Below, in pieces: positions 10,253 through 22,200 of a stretch of DNA of 64,000 nt. The notes beneath the pieces were generated by a model. It ran no database searches. It had not been told where the DNA came from and saw only the letters and a list, made by a program, of their open reading frames with translations. Position 1 is the stretch's first letter. The number at the start of each line of letters is the position of its first letter. The position numbers were made by a program, and so were the translations under genes. The DNA is from Strongylocentrotus droebachiensis (lineage: Eukaryota; Echinodermata; Echinoidea; Camarodonta; Strongylocentrotidae), in contig JAVYIG010002216.1 in NCBI GenBank assembly GCA_035222895.1, positions 1-64,000 on the forward strand, in the 5' to 3' direction.

Positions 10253-11367
10253 CTATATATAAATCCTTTTCTTGTGACAATACAACCATGGTGTCTTGTT
10301 TGTTTGTTGTGGTTTTTTTTCCTTGGAATTAAAAAATTGATTAGATAAGAATGGGATTTTTAAAAGTACTTTGACCCTTTGAAGAAGACCTAACTAATTG
10401 ACTTCTTATTCAATTGTTTTCAATGTTTTTATGAGACTGATTCATGTGTCAAGCATTGTTTTTTAAATGTAATTATTTGTTGCAGAAATTATCAGTATTT
10501 TAAAGGAGGAACCGTTCATTTAATGTTTTTAACAATTTGTGTTTGTTTGTCTACATGTATACATACAGAGCAAGTGATTTTTGATATTTTCATGAGCATA
10601 GTACTACATAACTATATGTATATCTCTTTATGGTGTGTTTATATCTACATTGGTTTTAAGAAAATGGCTGCCATATTACGTTTCCTTTTTTGTGGTGTGG
10701 AATTTGACAGTGAGTAATCATTTTGAAGTTTTTCCTTTTATCATAAATTACATGAATGTGCTTCATGTTCTGTTTAGATACGGTTGTACAGTATGCATTT
10801 TGAATTGTACAGGGTCCTGTTTATTTTGAATAATGACAACTACTTAAATGCACTTTAAGAAGTCTTCAGACTGGCAGAGGCTGCAAGAAACACAGGCAAA
10901 TTCAGTTAATTTTAACAACCAGTATTTCAGTATGTTTTCATCTGTAATTAAGTGAGTTATTTTAGTAGTAATTTGTATTTGTGTATCTTGCTATTTAATT
11001 TCTTTTGAGGGGTTTTCCATACAAGTGGACAATTATGTGAATAAAGTAAGGTTTAACGTCAAGTAACTCCCCAGATATGAGGAGACAAATTAAAATGACA
11101 CTGTCTTTGGTCTGTTGATGTAAACCCCATAGCAACAGTAAGGAATTGATGTATCATGTCAGAGAGAATTGTACAGCTTAAACATGTACAGTGTATGATG
11201 TAAATTATTTGTACAGATACATTCTATCTGTGTCTTTGTGATACAGAGAGTGGATGGAGTATTATTATAGTGAGAAGACAATGATTGCATGTTCCATATG
11301 TGCCCTTGAACATATCTGTAATGAGATAGATTTAATGTTGTTGTGATTTATTTAAAGCTTATCTGCC

Positions 11368-11545
11368 GTAGTTTACAGGAGGGATTAGACCACCCTGCAA
11401 GTTCACTGGACAAGTGGTTATCTTGTCAACTCAGCTCTCAGTTAACATAAGAAAAATAGGACCATGGGGAACCAATGGCCACTGATTAGGCATTGTTTGT
11501 TATATAGAGGGCGCAAGTAGCTACAAGTAGTGCAGTGGGCCTTTA
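11368..11545 (+). repeat. Dispersed repeat family A, copy 1
   Basis: Shares TTTACAGGAGGGATTAGACC, CAACTCAGCTCTCAGTTAAC, GGACCATGGGGAACCAATGG and GAGGGCGCAAGTAGCTACA with 16495-16680 and 18684-18876. Unclassified, non-coding, about 180 bp. Confidence 0.8.
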
Positions 11546-11944
11546 ATATTAGCTTTTGTTAACCCAATTGTAAAAATTGCTAGCTATATGTATTTTCTAG
11601 GGTGAAGGATCTTTAGACTAGATATTTAGATCCTTACAGCAGGTGATCAAAGTAAATGTATTGGGATAAGCTGATTTATTTACAAGTAACGATAAGTTTT
11701 ACCTTGCTCATACATTTGCTTTTGCTCGTGGGTTGTAATATTTGAAAATGAACCCATGCAAATCTGGCTACTTGTATTACGCATTTATTTTATTCTATAC
11801 TGAAAGTAATAGGCTTGTCATACTTTAAGCCATGACGACAGAAATGACAAAGAATGAGAATACACATGTATTACCCATCTCCTTACAAATTTGCCCTGAA
11901 TGAGAATCATGAATTCAAACTCCTGGACAACAGTAGGAGATTAT

Positions 11945-12063
11945 AATAATAATAGGCATTTCTATAGTGCCGTCTATCTAGAAATTGTATTCAAAGGGCG
12001 CATTTATTATTACCAGGGCTTTAGCCTAGCTGCCATTACAGCGCTCCAGCATTTCAAGGAGCG
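11945..12063 (-). mobile_element. SINE body fragment between 34-bp direct repeats
   Basis: Contains GGCATTTCTATAGTGCCGTC and GCTGCCATTACAGCGCTCCA from the SINE body but not the tRNA head. It is flanked by TCATGAATTCAAACTCCTGG-type direct repeats at 11907-11940 and 12064-12097, identical over 34 bases except one. Confidence 0.7.
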
Positions 12064-12689
12064 TCATGAATTCAAACTCCTGGACAACAGTAAGAGAATC
12101 AATCATAGTATTATTTGAACAAAGTGATGATTATAAATATTTGGAGGTTCAAAGGGATACTTGGGAATGGTAGTGGGAGAATGGCTCCGAGTCAGTATAG
12201 CTATTATTGCTATTTCCTTTGGGTAATTACCTGCGATTGTCAATAATACTATATAGAATAGATTTGTATAGCTGTCTCTTTTATAATTTTTTAAAAATTT
12301 GCTGCTGTTGGCCTTTCTAATGTATCTTGGTGTATGGGGTTGACAAAAGACAAGTGGAAAAAACAATGAAGTATTTTTTTGTCTGCTATCTTGAATTTCA
12401 AAGGCACAGGAGGCAATGTTTAGTAGTAATTGTGAAGGATCATTGTTTGTAGAGAATTCAATGGATTGTTTTGTAAATGATGTACAGTGATCCATGTCAG
12501 GAAAGTCTGTCATTTGATGTAGAATTTAAATATTGTATATTGAATATAACAAATTGAGAAGATAAAAAAAAAAATGACACAGCTATCCAAATAGATATAC
12601 ATTGAAAACAAGACACTTTCCCTTTGTATTATTTGGTGTCACTTTAACTTAAGTTTGTCATGCCCAGAGTTCTCCCCTCTTTTACCCTC

Positions 12690-13090
12690 TATCCACCTCT
12701 TCCCCCTCTCTTTCTCTCTCCCACTAGTATAGATATCTCAAGATCTCCATCTCTATCTCTCACTCACTCTCTCACGATCTCTCCTCTCTCTAGATCTATA
12801 TCTCTCTTTCTCTCCTTCCTCTCTTGATCTCTATCTCTCTCTCTCTAGATCTCTCAGGGATGCCAGCTAGAATTGATCAGAGGGCCTGAAAATCACCTAG
12901 AATTAGCTATTTTGTACACAAAGCCTAATTAAATCTATGGTCTGAAATAACTCGCCAGGGCCTGAATTTGGGCTATTGCCTGAAAAATGGCATCCCTGAT
13001 CTCTTTCTCACTCGCTCTCTCTAGATCTCTCCTCTCTCTCTCCCTATATATATATCTATATAAACATATATATATATATCTCTCTCCCTG
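12690..13090 (+). repeat. CT-rich low-complexity region interrupted by a MITE
   Basis: Runs of CTCTCT, GATCTCTATCTCT and TATATA. The open frame through 12987-13319 is an artefact of this composition. Confidence 0.85.
12855..12998. mobile_element. 144-bp MITE with CAGGGATGCCA ends
   Basis: The left end CAGGGATGCCA and right end TGGCATCCCTG are perfect inverted repeats. Both flanks read ATCTCT, a possible 6-bp target duplication, though the flank is a CT microsatellite and so weakly informative. Non-coding. Confidence 0.75.
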
Positions 13091-13335
13091 TCCATTTTAC
13101 ACATCTCTGTGCTTCTCTTCTACAGCCTCATCTTTTAATCTTGATTTTTCACTCCCTGTTTTTCTCAAAACTTTTCTTGATCCCTCTTCACCATCTTATC
13201 AATGTGTATCTGAGAAGAAAGTGGAGAAATGGCATGTTGTAATGATGCAGGAGTTGGAGATCTCAATGGGGGGGGGGGGGGGGGGGGTCTTCATTAATGA
13301 TTTTGAAATCAGATTCTGACAGAAACATGGAATGA

Positions 13336-13402
13336 TCTACCCAGAGCCAGAAGGGTGTTGGGTATATATGAGTTAACGCCCTTCTGGCTCCAAACAGACA
13401 CA
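13336..13402. repeat. Small palindromic repeat AGAGCCAGAAGGG
   Basis: AGAGCCAGAAGGGTGTT and AACGCCCTTCTGGCTC are inverted repeats around a short AT-rich loop, followed by CAAACAGA. A related copy is at 47958-48030 (AGAGCCAAAAGGGCGTTAA ... TTCCCTTCTGGCACCAAACA). Confidence 0.7.
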
Positions 13403-13478
13403 TGCAATTACAGAATCTCTTTGGGAACTATTCAAATATACTTGACACTTTATTTTTAAATTCTTGATCAAATACATG

Positions 13479-13938
13479 CAGAGCTGCCAACCATTCCGTT
13501 TTTGCCGGAATTACTCCGTTTTTTCCTCCAAATTACGGTATTACGTTTTTTCTTCATAAAATACGTTTTTTAATTAATTTTTTTAATTTTGTTTCGTTTT
13601 GTTTTTTTTTTTTTTTTTTTTTTTTTACATACCACACATCAAACAACTGCCCTAAAATGGTGATTTGATCACAAATTCAATAGAAAACTAATTTTAAAAC
13701 GTACTTCAAGAGAAAAATATTCTCCAAAAAAAATGAAATGCCGATAATACCAAAATAGCCATCAAAAAAATTACCTGCTTGTATGGAAAAAACAGCATGA
13801 TGAATGAACATTTCTGCATTGGAAGTGTGTCGCGCGTGGTTGTAAGTTTCGTTTTTATGAATTCCTTTTTTTTGCTTGAAATTCCTTTTTTTTGCCATCA
13901 TGATTCCTTTTTTTGGTCGCACAAGGTTGGCAGCTCTG
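13479..13938. mobile_element. 460-bp MITE with CAGAGCTGCCAACC ends and TACATG duplication
   Basis: Terminal inverted repeats CAGAGCTGCCAACC / GGTTGGCAGCTCTG. The flanking 6-mer TACATG is present on both sides (13473-13478 and 13939-13944). The interior has T-rich repeats (TTCCTTTTTTTTGC) and is non-coding. Confidence 0.8.
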
Positions 13939-14039
13939 TACATGTACAATATAGGATGCAACCAAGGAAAGAAGAAGAAAGAGAAAAAACAAATCATTAT
14001 TTTACTGAGGATATTCCTGAATTATGCTAAAAATGAAAA

Positions 14040-14701
14040 ATTTTCGTGATTATTTTTTTTACCCAAAAGAATCTGGCGCTGAAATTTTTCTTACAAATAT
14101 TGCGCATCTTTCGAAACAAATTTTTCAAAAATCGGACCTACAGTTACTAAGTCACATGACCTTTTGTCTTTGCATGTCAGCCCGAAAAATCATTCATTTT
14201 CCTGACTTGTGTACAAAACATGTGGAAATGTGTACAAAACATGTGGAAAATATAATTTTTCCAAAAAAGAGATAAAACATTGGTTATTTGGTCTTGTTTA
14301 TAGGTGTTTATTTTGAGGGTCAAAATAGTTAAATTATAGTTAAAAATAAAATAAAACAACAAACAATAAAATACATAAGTTAAAAAAACAATGAAATACA
14401 TAAGAAATTATAAATGGCCTACATGTAGTGAAAACAATTTTTTAAATATGAAGAATATATGATTTATGGGTACAAATTTAAATTTTTGTACCTTAATTGC
14501 ATAAATTACCATAAATATGCAAATGAGTGAATTTTTCAAAAAATTTGAAATGACGATAGTTTTCTATACACTTCATTTGACATACATGCACATTTTCGTG
14601 GCGATCGGATGTTTCACTTAGAAGCCCCCCCCCCCCCCCCCCCCCTCCCATGTTATACAGTTTCAAAATAGCCCAGGCTATATAGGGTTAAATCCCCTTA
14701 A
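14040..14701 (-). mobile_element. piggyBac-like MITE family, decayed copy
   Basis: Ends TATAGGG followed by TTAA at 14698-14701. Shares TGCATGTCAGCCCGAAAAATC-type words, CATAAATTACCATAAATATG and a poly-C tract with 59593-60365 in inverted orientation. The left end is degraded and lacks a clear TTAACCC. Confidence 0.65.
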
Positions 14702-17046
14702 ATTATGTGCAAAATCACCCCTTCTAAAACTCATTGTAATATGAATGAAATATGTATACAGGTGTGTCAAAAAAAGAAGAAAAACTTTGCCAGTTCATAC
14801 ACAAAATAATTTACTTTTTCTCTACTTGTACAACTTGCAAATGGGTCAGATTTGCAAAGTTTAGTTCTGGTCGTGGGGTTTCAAAGTGATAGAAACTGGA
14901 AACATTAGGAAATTTTTGATTAAATAGCAATTTACTGTGAAATTTTGGATCATCAAAAGTCTTGCTGAAATTTAGCTGCACTGTACATACACAGACATGT
15001 GTATACGAGTCTATATAAAACATGTGACAGGAACATTGGATGCAAACATAATAAAACAATGCAGTTATATCTGCTGGTCATATTTCAAATATAAAAGCTA
15101 AAGAGTAATGCCTTTCACAGACTTTTTTCATTTCTCTTATACCAAGATAGGAGAACTTTAAAAGTACCAATCCACAAAACACATTTTGTTCTTGATGTAA
15201 GGGCTACATGTACATGTCGCTATACCGTTTTCAGAATATCAGCTTTGAACATTACTTCTTGCAGTTTACATACACTATCAACAAACATAAAACGACTTGT
15301 TGCGTAGTCAAGGCAACGCACATGTACCTACTGGCATAGAATAGGGTGTGCAAGGAACCCAAGTGCATCTTTGTGGGATTCCATGCACGCTCTATTCTAT
15401 GGGGTTTAATTCATAGATATATTGACTGCTATGAGAGGCTTCGCTGTTTCTATAGGCTCAAGGGTAGGTTACATCCTGCTATCACAACTCCAATGTTGAC
15501 CAACCAGATGACTAGATTTACTCAACATACTAAAGAGAAGTTTATAATATTCTTTATATTCTTCACAACCCTTAGCCAATATTCTTTAGAATGGCAAATA
15601 ACAGTTGATCGAGGTTGATTTCATACATTCTACATGTAGCAATAAACAAATTATTTTATCAGGTGATTGTTATACCTTGACCTTTGACACATTGACCCAT
15701 TGAGGGGATCCATAGCATCTTAGATTTATTAATCAGAATAACAGATAGATAGATAGATACATAGTTTATCGGTTTCCACAATATCTCATTTTACAAAGAG
15801 CGTAACAACATATTGAAAATGATAATAATAAACATGAACATACAATACCGGTACACACTATTCAGAAAATTGTCCTTTAGTTGATTTTCATACGATAGCA
15901 AAAATTTATTTAGAATACATTCATCTAAATATATCATAATTCTTCACTAACAAATTATATTTTGTTCTGTCCAAAGAATAACAAAGCGGAACAGATATAA
16001 TACATGATTATACATGCATGCACGTATTATGGCTAAGCAAATATCAAATGAAGGGAAATAATTCAGATTTAAAATCTGCCTCCAGAAATATCTTTCTGTG
16101 TTGAAAGGGCATAACATCCAATCTATTGGGTGGTATGCATATTTCTTAAGAACTATCAGTCCAAAAACCAAACCACATGGCTAATAACCTCTCTAATGGA
16201 AAGAATCAACATATCTTGTGATCCTGGAACCTTGGTCCCTGAAGCAGCTTTCCAAGCTAAACTGTGATTTCCACGATCAGACTGCATTAATGTAAAGATG
16301 TGGATTCTCCATCCTGATCAGTGATTACTTCATATCTTGTGTCCATTCTCCATCTTCACATGGATCCAAGCATCCCATTCATATCGTTGATCTCAGCAGG
16401 TTGTACAAACCTGATTGCTGAAGCTGAAGCAAACTATCTTTGTTACATGAATAGAAAGGAATTCACTGGTGACATTCTACCTTCAAGGCTGTCTGTACTA
16501 GTTTGGCTCGGAGGGATTAGACCACCCAGGGTGGTCACTGACAGGTGGCTATTTCATCAACTCAGCTCTCAATCAACATAAGAAAAAGAGGATCATGGGG
16601 GACCAATGGTCACCTATTAGGTATTGTTTGCTATATAGAGGGAGCGAGTAGCTACAAGTAGTACAGTGGGGCTTTAAAATCAGTGGGTCATCAGTTTCCA
16701 TGTGTCGAAGGTCATAATTCACTGACACTAGACGTGGACCAGGTGGATGGGTGTTCACATCCACACATCAAACCCATAGGCCAATCAACAAATACCCCTT
16801 CGTCTCGCGGAGAGTCTTTGGGTGATGAAAATGTCAGATAATGACTCTACCGTAAGGGGAAAAGACAGAGCATTACATAAAGCTTGTTGGTCATAAAACT
16901 GAAAGATAACCCCGATGATTGGCAACAAATTCCCCATGAGAGCCCACTTCTTTCTGTCTTTAAATCTAAGCCAAGTTCATTGTAGATTATGATCAAAGTT
17001 CTGCATGACATCTGGCAAAGGTTTACAGTTCTAATAAGACTTGGTG
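14702..17046. other. LTV1 3' flank and intergenic DNA
   Basis: No ORF with recognisable similarity. Minus-strand AATAAA sites for LTV1 could be those at about 15725-15730 or about 15906. A family A repeat lies at 16495-16680. The rest is unique-looking AT-rich sequence. Confidence 0.4.
16495..16680 (+). repeat. Dispersed repeat family A, copy 2
   Basis: GGAGGGATTAGACCACCC, CAACTCAGCTCTCAATCAAC and GGGGGACCAATGGTCACC match copies at 11368 and 18684. It lies in the 3' flank of LTV1. Confidence 0.8.
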
Positions 17047-17160
17047 CTATAAGATCTTGACTCCTTGCATGTTCAGTTTGAGATTGTGCATCACTTTATT
17101 CTGACGTTTTTCCTCATCTTTGAACACCGTCTGGTTGGCTTTCTTTTCTAATCTCCTCTC
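17047..17160 (-). CDS. LTV1 terminal coding exon
   Basis: The acceptor is TATCTTTCAG. Encodes ERRLEKKANQTVFKDEEKRQ, then NLKLNMQGVKIL and TAG at 17049-17047. Human has ERRVEKKANKLAFKLEKRRQ...NLKKNVEGLKL. 37 codons plus stop, phase 0 in. Confidence 0.93.
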   Translation of the reverse strand, partial: ERRLEKKANQTVFKDEEKRQNKVMHNLKLNMQGVKIL

Positions 17161-19023
17161 CTGAAAGATAAACATAACAATAATATACAAATAATGAATG
17201 GTTATGAGTTCAAAAGTGAAAATATTCGCACTATTGAACGAATGAAAAACATTCATTACCGGTATTTGTTTTATACCACATCGAAGAAGATCCAATACTG
17301 TAGAACGTTAATCAACAAATTATGCTTTACACCTTATATTAAAGATAAATTTAAGTTGGAGTCAAGCCTTCTCGATTACATTCAGATTACCTTCGCGTCA
17401 GATACACACAGGGATACTCGCACGGCAGAGAGGTACGCAGTCTGCATATAACCAAAAATACATGGCGATTATAACCAAAAATGCGCACCCGTGCAATAGA
17501 ACATCTATTGAATATCATGTGACCAACAATCCTCCAATCAAATGACAAGGATCCACGTAGGTGTTGTATAACATAAGATAGATAGAAGAACAGCATAAGA
17601 TAGACAGAAGAACGGCATAAGATAGATAGAAGAACAGCATAAGATAGATAGAAGAACAGCATAAGATAGACAGAAGAACAGCATAAGATAGACAGAAGAA
17701 CAGCATAAGATAGACAGAAGAACAGCATAAGATAGACAGAAGAACAGCATAAGATAGACAGAAGAACAACATAAGATAGATATAAGAACAGCATAAGATA
17801 GATAGAAGAACAGCATAAGATAGACAGAAGAACAGCATAAGATAGATAGAAGAACAGCATAAGATAGACAGAAGAACAGCATAAGATAGACAGAAGAACA
17901 GCATAAGATAGACAGAAGAACAGCATAAGATAGACAGAAGAACAGCATAAGATAGACAGAAGAACAACATAAGATAGATAGAAGAACAGCATAAGATAGA
18001 TAGAAGAACAGCATAAGACAGACAGAAGAACAGCATAAGATAGACAGAAGAACAGCATAAGATAGACAGAAGAACAGCATAAGATAGACAGAAGAACAGC
18101 ATAAGATAGAAAGAAGAACAACATAAGATAGACAGAAGAACAGCATAAGATAGACAGAAGAACAGCATAAGATAGACAGAAGAACAACATAAGATAGACA
18201 TAAGAACAATATAAGATAGACAGAAGGACAACATACGATAGACATAAGAACAATATAAGATAGACAGAAGGACAACATAAGATAGACAGAAGAACAACAT
18301 AGATAGACAGAAGAACAACATAAGATAGACAGAAGAACAACATAGATAGACAGAAGAACAACATAGATAGACAGAAGAACAACATAAGATAGACAGAAGA
18401 ACAACATAAGATAGACAGAAGAACAACATAGATAGACAGAAGAACAACATAGATAGACAGAAGAACAACATAAGATAGACAGAAGAACAACATAAGATAG
18501 ACAGAAGAACAACATAGATAGACAGAAGAACAAATCATAGTGATCTTTCCTCCTCCTGCTAAGTAATACCACAGGATAAAAACCTATTCTATAACTTCAA
18601 GACATGGCTCCAACTAGGTGAAACTTCAGAATCCCTGTACGATGCATTGGACACCTGTTCACTTGTTGTTGGGCGTTTTTTCAGACCTGTACTAGTTTAC
18701 AGGAGGGATTAGACCTCCCTGCAAGGTCACTGAACAGGTGGTTATCTCATCAACTCAGCTCTCAGTTAACATAAGAAAAAGAGGTTCATGGGGGACCAAT
18801 GGTCACCGATTAGGCATTGTTTGCTACATAGAGGGCGCAAGTAGCTATACATGTAAGTAGTGCAGTGGGGCTTTAAGAGAAATTATGAGGATCCATGAGC
18901 ACCCTACATTATACAGGGACAAGAAGTGCAAGCTAACATAGAGTAAAGAGGCTAGATTGAACAAATATATATCAGTAGGGAGAGATAAGGAGAAGGGGCA
19001 ATGTAGAGAGGATAGGGAGAGAT

Positions 19024-19116
<93 letters not shown>

Positions 19117-19191
19117 GATAGATAGAGAGAGAGAGAGAGAGGATAGATAGAGAGAGAGGATAGATAGAGAGATGGAGAGATAGAGAGAGAT

Positions 19192-19228
<37 letters not shown>

Positions 19229-22200
19229 TGAAGATGAAGAGGAAGAACCCACCTTTCTAGCTAGCTTTACAGCTTGTTTCCTTTCTTTCCTTTCCTCTGT
19301 TGATTCCTTCTCTCCTTTCACTCTACTCATTGTCTCAATAGCAAGACGGTTATCTTCTAACTCCTCCCTCTCTAGTTGTTTCTTGGTCGGACCATGCGAG
19401 GGAAAAACATGAAGTGGCATCCCTGATTTCTGAGATAGTTTGATCTCACCATTTTCATCTGAGTTGGTTGCCGGGTTCTAACAAGGTAAAGAAAAAATAA
19501 TAATATTAACATGCTCATTCCTTTGCAACACTTTAACATTTTTTGCCAGTTTTCATACTTCTCTTCCTTTTGAGTCTACTGTAGTATTTTGATTCCATTT
19601 ATCTATCAGATTTACTAATATTAAAAGAAAACATAGTTTAATCCTAGATAGCCACAGTGTTTTGAAGTATATCACTGTACATACACATTGTACATATGAC
19701 AACATTCAACTGTGGTTGTCCACTATTTGTTCCATTGGTAAACCACAGCACAGTACATAATGGGGGATTACATGGGAACAAAGATATATAAGAGTCATAC
19801 ATTTAGAAGCAGAAAGGGAAGAAGAAAAAAAAGGAAATAAAAAAGTGCAGTAATCAAAATACATTGAGAAAGGTGAATGAAACTCACCTTTTGTTTTTTC
19901 TTCTTTTGTTTGAATGGTTCTTTGATAGTGGTAGGATGGTTATAGAGGGTTGAGTATGTACTAAGTATGGATTCACAATCCCATTGCTCTTTCTTCTCAT
20001 CAATATACATCTTCATTCTCTCTTCTTTCTCTTCCTCCTCCTCCTCCTCCTCTTCCTCCTCAATATATTCCTGATGATGCTCTCTCTTGGCTGTCTCCAT
20101 CTCGTTCATCGTTCTGTCAGATGATAACATGCTATTATATTAGTATTAATACATTTCAAAGGAAAAATGAAAGGACTTATCTCAAATCTGAGAGATGTTT
20201 ATATGTTATCGATCTTTCAAATGTTTACAATTGATCATGTAAAGCAGAAGGTTTTAAGTATCCGATGCAGTTTCCTTCAACTGATCAATTTATATACCCA
20301 CACTTTTTCGTAAATACAAGGCATTGTCATTATCATCATTAGAATATCATATTGGTTCTTAATGTTGCTGGTGAAAATAACGGGCAATTAAAATGAAGTT
20401 TAAAAAAAAAAAAAATCTTCATCATTACTCCACATCAAGTGGTGCACAATCATAGTTGTTTCTATTTTCTGTAGCACTAGAATAGACTTCCTATCATGCA
20501 TTACATCAAGTGTATTTTTAATGAGAATTAGCATGTGAATAAGACTAGAACTTTATGAAATACCTGACTTTAGATGCTTTTTCATAAGCTTCGATAGCTT
20601 GTTGTAGAACCAGACTTTCTTCTTGTTGGCGACCTTCAATTTCATCCTGATCTAACGCTCCTATCTCCATGTCATCATACTCCTCAAAGATCTAGCAAAC
20701 AATCAGACAAAATGATCAATTATAAATAAAATGTATCATGTTCATACTCAAACTGATGTGCTCCTTTTTTTTATAAATAAATGTAAATTTTGGCTTATTG
20801 ACTTTGTAGAAGGGAGGTCTTCACTACAACCTGCAGCTGCCTTTTGGATAAACTCTGTTTCTGAAGGGAAGTTTATCAAAATCAGATCCTCTTCTGAACA
20901 AAAATGACCACTCTCTGATTTCTGGTAGACTTTGCTCTGATTAATGATATCCTAGTATTTCTTTCTGCATGTGAGATTGGGACAAGATGTAATATAGAAT
21001 TCTCCCCATAGTGAGTGTCCTTAGTGACATAGTGAGTGTCCATGTGTATTCAATTAAGATCCAAGATTTTTTACTTTAAAAATAGTGGCAAAAGAAATAT
21101 TTTAGTGTTACAATTTTGAAGAAGAAAAGATTCCTATAAATTGATCTACCTTCTCAAATCTGTCATCAAGAAGAGTCAATCCTTCGTTTCTTTTTATCAC
21201 AGATGATGTCATTGAATAGCTGGTGAATCTTGATTTAGTTTCTTCTGATGCAAAAGACTTCTGATCGTCATCGTCAAGATCATCGCTGTCATAGTCCTCT
21301 CCGCTCTCCTCATCATCTTCCTCATCGTCATCGTCATCATCTTGCGATCTGATTTGACAGAATATAATTACACATCAAAAGTACAGAAATAATCTACAGA
21401 TTATTCTTTTTTAGCATTCCAAAGTCAATAGCTGAAAATTTGAGGACAAAATTAGGTATGATTTTCAGTGCAGATTTTTCTGATTCTTTGTCATCTAAAG
21501 TATTCACTGCGGTCCTTTCAATTTTAAGTGAAACATACTCATTTTATGAATCTTAAATTCTGATTCATTAAGGTTCTCTTTTTTTCCTTTCATTTAGACA
21601 TCGCAGAAAATAACCCTGACTAAATGCCACTGTTTTCCTCAGTCCTTGACATGCGAATACAAGAACATGAAATTGTTTCAATGATACCGAGATATTGGTA
21701 ACTCCGGTCTTACCGTGTAACAGATTTATCACTCTGTGCAAACTTCATAAAGTCATCATCGAGTTCATTGTCAGGATCATCAAAATCAAAGTCTTCGTCC
21801 ATGGCAGCTACGATATCAGGGTCGAGATCAAGTCTGGGTCCTGAATCAAACAAGATTCTAAAACTTATTATCATTGCTACTGATATTTAATGGTATTCTT
21901 CCCGTTACAAATCAATCTATAATTCTTATTAGATTTAGTGCTGTATCATCACTGATATCTCCAATTCCGTTTAACCGCAAGTCAAAACCAGACGGTTTTC
22001 GGTTAAACGATTAACAAATTTGAAAAAAAATATTTAAAAGAAAATATATAATTTTTTTTTTTTCTTTTTTTTCTGACTCTGTCGGCAGCAAGCCAGGTCC
22101 GTGTTAAAAATCCCACGCGGGAAGGCGCCGATTTGTGCTTGTGAAGTTGTCACAAATAGTAACAATGTCGTATTTAGAAAAATGTGTAAGATCATTAATG

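Larger units (their letters stand above)
7437..11366 (+). other. Probable long 3' UTR then intergenic DNA downstream of dystrobrevin
   Basis: No convincing ORF. Contents: GAAACCAGTT-like degenerate repeats (7535-7720), a GA tract (8090-8170), a 39-bp triplicate (8794-8897), a SINE (9985-10252) and AT-rich DNA. An AATAAA lies at about 11040. The 3' UTR end cannot be fixed from sequence. Confidence 0.4.

Noticed and set aside
12103..12513. 136-codon minus-strand ORF as a gene
   Set aside because: No recognisable motif, no supporting splice structure, and AT-rich random composition. It overlaps the SINE-flanking repeat only at its end.
17387..18572. Three minus-strand ORFs of 318-383 codons resembling multi-pass membrane proteins
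   Set aside because: They follow exactly a 22-bp minisatellite in three frames, inside an LTV1 intron.
18845..19252. Ser/Leu-rich extension of the LTV1 exon ORF
   Set aside because: Translation of the GA microsatellite after the donor at 19252; the true exon ends at 19253 and the next is 17160-17047.
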